Assembly: GCF_020783655.1 (NCBI RefSeq)
Contig: NZ_JAJGQH010000003.1
Location: 1 to 64,000 of the forward strand
Source: Xanthomonas melonis
GTDB lineage: Bacteria; Pseudomonadota; Gammaproteobacteria; Xanthomonadales; Xanthomonadaceae
Direction of reading: 5' to 3'
Length of the DNA stretch: 64,000 nt
The translations under genes and the position numbers were made by a program. Numbering within the stretch: the stretch's first letter is position 1; every line of letters starts with the position of its first letter. This document shows, piece after piece, positions 58,818 to 64,000 of the stretch. The notes below the pieces were generated by a model. It saw only the letters and a list, made by a program, of their open reading frames with translations. It searched no databases and was not told the origin of the DNA.

Positions 58818-59303
58818 ATGCCCGCTACCGTCTCCGCCGCACCATTGCCCGATGCCATCACCGAGGTGGATCAGGCGCGCCTGCTGCGGCTGCTGGGTTA
58901 CCGCATCACCCGCACCGAACTGCTGGTACGGCGGATGTTCCAGGAGTGCGTGGCGGCCTTCGACCTGAAACCGGTGGATTTCTCGCTGTTGATGCTGGTC
59001 GATGGCAATCCCGGCATCAATCAACGCCAGATCGGCGATGTGCTGCACGTCTCGCCGCCGAACCTGGCGATCGTGGTCGCGCGCCTGGTCAAACGCCGGC
59101 TGCTGCGGCAGGTCCGCGGCCGTCAGGATCGGCGCATGCAGCACCTGTCACTGACTGCGGCCGGTGTCGCCCTGCTGACCGATGCCGAGGCGCAAGTGCT
59201 GCGCATGGAGCGGCAGCTCAGCGCCATGCTCGGCTCCAGCGAGGCGCCATTGCTGCGCGCACTCGACCGCCTGGACCGCCTGGAGCGTTCGCACCCGGCA
59301 TAA
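58818..59303 (+). CDS. MarR-family transcriptional regulator
   Basis: Winged-helix protein of 161 aa: DFSLLMLVDGNPGINQRQIGDVLHVSPPNLAIVVARLVKRRLL (in part) is the DNA-binding core, and GRQDRRMQHLSLTAAG the wing. MarR proteins often repress aromatic-compound genes and release DNA on binding a phenolic ligand. Same strand as the alcohol and aldehyde dehydrogenase genes that follow; 226 bp separate it from the first. The start at 58818 (MPATVSAAPLP) is the best-supported of several in-frame starts. Confidence 0.88.
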   Translation: MPATVSAAPLPDAITEVDQARLLRLLGYRITRTELLVRRMFQECVAAFDLKPVDFSLLMLVDGNPGINQRQIGDVLHVSPPNLAIVVARLVKRRLLRQVRGRQDRRMQHLSLTAAGVALLTDAEAQVLRMERQLSAMLGSSEAPLLRALDRLDRLERSHPA

Positions 59304-59529
59304 GCCGCGCCCATCGCAGCTACGCCCGCCATTGCCTCAGGGTACCCATGTCCGCGCCGCACGCAGCGCGGGCATGCGCGTGCCTGAGCGAGGTTGCACG
59401 TTCGCGCGCGGTCGCCGTGGTCGGCGGCCGGCCTGATCGCCGCCGCTGCAGCGGCGGCGGCGATGTCATCAACTGCACTACATCCCTGTGGTCCCGCGTC
59501 GGCGCAGCCGGCTTCCTTGGAGAATGGTA

Positions 59530-60297
59530 ATGAGTTTGCAGAACAAGACGATCGTGGTGACCGGTGTGGCATCGGGGATCGGTGCCGAAGTCGCGCGACT
59601 GGCGCGGTTCCACGGCGCCACCGTGATCGGTGTCGATCGCACGCCGGTGCAGATGACGCTGCACGGCTTCCACCAGGCCGACCTCGGCGATCCGGCCTCC
59701 ATCGATGCCCTGGTGCAGGCCTTGCCCGAACGTATCGATGCCTTGGCCAACGTGGCCGGCGTGCCGGGAACCGCGCCGCTGGAAGTGGTGGCACGCGTCA
59801 ACTATCTGGGCCTGCGCCACCTTAGCCATGCGCTGCTGCCGCGCATCGCAGCCGGCGGCTCCATCATCAACGTGGCCTCGATTCTCGGTGCCGAATGGCC
59901 GCAGCGGCTGGAGCTGCACAAGCAACTGGCCGCAGCCGACAGTTTCGAGGCGGGTAACGCATGGCTGGCCGCGCATCCGGTCGCACACGACACCTGCTAC
60001 CAGTACTTCAAGGAAGCGCTGATCGTCTGGACCTTGTTGCAATCGCGGCCGTGGTTCGCCGAGCGCGGCGTGCGCGTCAACAATGTCTCGCCGGGTCCGG
60101 TGTTCACGCCGATCCTTGGCGATTTCGCCGCCATGCTCGGCGAGGAACGCGTCAAGGCAGATGCCAAGCGCATGACGCGCCCGGCGTACGCCGACGAAGT
60201 GGCCGAAGCGATCGTGTTCCTGGCGTCCGATGCGGCGCGCTGGATCAATGGCATCACGCTGCCGGTCGATGGCGGCCTGGCATCCACCACCCTGTAA
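59530..60297 (+). CDS. Coniferyl-alcohol-dehydrogenase-like SDR
   Basis: Short-chain dehydrogenase of 255 aa. The N-terminal NAD motif VTGVASGIGAEVARLARFHG lacks the usual long gap between strands (only about 20 residues to the acidic position), and the protein uses NVAGVPGTAPLEVV, INVASILG and YQYFKEAL for the NAG, Ser and Tyr/Lys sites. This shortened pattern is typical of coniferyl alcohol dehydrogenases. GGAG lies seven bases before the ATG. It is followed after 32 bp by an aromatic aldehyde dehydrogenase, so the pair would oxidise a lignin-type alcohol to the acid. Confidence 0.8.
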   Translation: MSLQNKTIVVTGVASGIGAEVARLARFHGATVIGVDRTPVQMTLHGFHQADLGDPASIDALVQALPERIDALANVAGVPGTAPLEVVARVNYLGLRHLSHALLPRIAAGGSIINVASILGAEWPQRLELHKQLAAADSFEAGNAWLAAHPVAHDTCYQYFKEALIVWTLLQSRPWFAERGVRVNNVSPGPVFTPILGDFAAMLGEERVKADAKRMTRPAYADEVAEAIVFLASDAARWINGITLPVDGGLASTTL

Positions 60298-60329
60298 CTC
60301 CCCTCACCGTTTCAGCAGGAGGCTAGACC

Positions 60330-61811
60330 ATGAATGCTCTTCCCAGCGCAGCGGCATCGGCGAACGACACTCCGGCGTGGCATGGCCGCATCTTCAATGG
60401 CGAATGGGTACCCGGCAGCGCTGGCGTGCTGTCCATCCACGAACCCGCCACCGGCGCGTTGTTGCATGAGGTCGGCAAGGCCGATCTGAGCGATGTCGCC
60501 GCCGCGGTGGCGCAGGCCAAGCAGGCGCAGCGCGCCTGGGCCGCCAGCGCCCCGCGCGAGCGTGCGGCGATCTTCCATCGGGCCGCGCAACTGTTGCAGG
60601 CGCGACGTGCGGAGGCGACCTTGCTGATCGCACGCGAGACCGGCGGCATCCTGCCCAAGGCCGAGCGTGAGGTGGACGAGTCGGTGGTATTCCTCCAGCA
60701 GGCCGCCGGCATGCCATTGCAGGCCACCGGCCAGATGCTGCCCACCGTCGCCGGCCAGCTCAGCCTTGCGCGGCACCTGCCGCTGGGTGTGATCGCGGTG
60801 ATCTCGCCGTTCAATTTCCCGCTGATCCTGTCGCTGCGCTCGGTCGCACCCGCGTTGGCCATGGGCAATGCGGTGGTGCTCAAACCGGACCCGCGCACGC
60901 CTTATACCGGCGGAGTGCTCATCGCGCAGGTGCTGGAAGAAGCCGGCCTGCCTGCGGGGCTGCTGCACGTGCTGCACGGCGATGCGCAGATCGGACAGGC
61001 GCTGGTGGAATCGCCCGATGTCCCGATGATCGCCTTCACCGGCTCCACCGGTGCCGGCCGCCGCATCGGCGAGCTGGCCGGCCGTCATCTGAAGAAGGTG
61101 GCGCTGGAACTGGGTGGCAACAACGCGGTGATCGTGCTGGAAGACGCCGATCTGGATCGGGCAGCGTCGGCGATCGCGTTCGGCTCGTACATGCACCAGG
61201 GGCAGATCTGCATGGCGACCGGTCGGGTCCTGGTACATCGCGCCGTGGCCGATGCGCTGACCCAGCGGCTGGCGGACAAGGCGCGCCACCTGCCGGTCGG
61301 CGATCCGGTCAGTGGCACCGTGGCGCTGGGTCCCATCATCGACCAACGCCAGCTGCAGCATGTGATCGACATCGTGAGCGACAGTGTCGCCGCCGGCGCG
61401 GTGGTCGAAGCCGGCGCCACCAACGAGGGGCTGTTCTACGCACCTACCGTGCTGTCGAACGTGCGCCCAGGCATGCGGGTGTTCGATGAAGAGATCTTCG
61501 GGCCGGTGATCAATATCTGCGTCTTCGACACCGACGACGAGGCGGTCGAGCTGGCCAACCGTGGTGAGTACGGGCTGGCCGCCGGCATCATGTCGGCTTC
61601 GGTCTCGCGTGCCATGGCGCTTGGCGAACGCCTGCATACCGGGCTGCTGCACATCAACGACCAGACCGTGGCCGATGAAGTGGTCAATCCGTTCGGGGGG
61701 ACCGGTGCGTCCGGCAACGGCACCAGCGTCTGTGGTCCTGCCGACTGGGAGCAATACACGCACTGGCAGTGGCTGACGATCAAGAGCGAAGTGCCGCAAT
61801 ACCCGTTCTGA
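60330..61811 (+). CDS. Aromatic aldehyde dehydrogenase (vanillin/benzaldehyde/coniferaldehyde type)
   Basis: NAD(P)-dependent aldehyde dehydrogenase of 493 aa. NFPLILSLRSVAPALAMGNAVVLKPD binds cofactor (in part), LELGGNNAVIVLEDAD holds the catalytic Glu and GQICMATGR the catalytic Cys. EEIFGPVINI and the NPFGGTGASGNG block complete the family pattern and resemble vanillin and benzaldehyde dehydrogenases. CAGGAGG precedes the ATG. Likely oxidises coniferaldehyde-, vanillin- or 4-hydroxybenzaldehyde-type substrates; co-transcribed with the SDR. Confidence 0.88.
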   Translation: MNALPSAAASANDTPAWHGRIFNGEWVPGSAGVLSIHEPATGALLHEVGKADLSDVAAAVAQAKQAQRAWAASAPRERAAIFHRAAQLLQARRAEATLLIARETGGILPKAEREVDESVVFLQQAAGMPLQATGQMLPTVAGQLSLARHLPLGVIAVISPFNFPLILSLRSVAPALAMGNAVVLKPDPRTPYTGGVLIAQVLEEAGLPAGLLHVLHGDAQIGQALVESPDVPMIAFTGSTGAGRRIGELAGRHLKKVALELGGNNAVIVLEDADLDRAASAIAFGSYMHQGQICMATGRVLVHRAVADALTQRLADKARHLPVGDPVSGTVALGPIIDQRQLQHVIDIVSDSVAAGAVVEAGATNEGLFYAPTVLSNVRPGMRVFDEEIFGPVINICVFDTDDEAVELANRGEYGLAAGIMSASVSRAMALGERLHTGLLHINDQTVADEVVNPFGGTGASGNGTSVCGPADWEQYTHWQWLTIKSEVPQYPF

Positions 61812-61914
61812 GCGCAGCGCCGGGATCGGCCCGCCCGGTCCCGGCGTGTCGGGGCAGTCCTGTGACCACGGGCGCGTCATGCCGGCGCCTGCGTCTGACC
61901 AGGGATAGCGCCTA

Positions 61915-64000
<2,086 letters not shown>

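Overview
The window looks like a chromosomal segment of a Xanthomonas species. Evidence: high GC with strong G/C third-position bias, an integron platform next to ilvD (the known Xanthomonas integron site), a HpyO-type urate hydroxylase (characterised from X. campestris), and a small protein that is essentially an XVIPCD domain, the Xanthomonadaceae type IV secretion recruitment module. The species cannot be fixed from sequence alone.

Layout. (1) 1-521: right end of a decayed IS3-family element. (2) 1.4-23.2 kb: a purine and nucleoside utilisation region. A tightly overlapping minus-strand operon (uraH, hpyO, uraD, hpxZ-like, puuE, pucG, allC) converts urate through allantoin and allantoate to an oxamate/oxalurate-type product. 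Further minus-strand units encode an HpxW-like amidohydrolase, an HpxX-HpxY-like fused amidase, a nucleoside hydrolase, a secreted adenosine deaminase, an AzgA-type purine permease and an HpxDE-like Rieske oxygenase with its reductase. A divergent LysR gene (22274-23191) is the likely regulator: the promoters of the urate operon and of the Rieske operon share a long conserved upstream motif. A LysR/hydrolase pair and a patatin-like lipase are interspersed. (3) 23.4-32.7 kb: tatD, a VOC protein, LysR/MFS, a Sir2-like deacetylase, an old yellow enzyme, a beta-hydroxyacid dehydrogenase, the stand-alone XVIPCD protein and purU. (4) 32.8-44.2 kb: a secreted lipase-like protein, a MetR-linked oxygen-dependent methionine synthase cluster (flavin reductase, MesX, MesD), a phosphate porin with a textbook Pho promoter, a QorB-like reductase with its HxlR regulator, and small hypothetical genes. 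(5) 44.7-47.4 kb: LysR/SDR and a glutathione S-transferase.

(6) 47.4-51.8 kb is the main accessory feature: a chromosomal integron. The integrase gene (plus strand, frameshifted) abuts ilvD. To its left lie an attI region and five cassettes read leftward: an HNH nuclease-like protein, two lipoproteins, a small Cys-rich protein and a frameshifted trypco2-family gene. Three 60-bp, near-identical attC sites and one attI-like junction separate them. The distal end is cut by an IS3-family element.

(7) 51.9-64 kb: ilvD, a YkgJ-type Cys-cluster protein and a gamma-carbonic anhydrase, then an aromatic-acid region: an AAHS-family transporter, an HD-GYP phosphodiesterase, a MarR regulator, a coniferyl-alcohol-dehydrogenase-like SDR, an aromatic aldehyde dehydrogenase, pobR and the start of pobA. 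Together these could funnel lignin-type alcohols and aldehydes to 4-hydroxybenzoate and then protocatechuate.

Family assignments rest on reading the translated sequences. No database search was run.
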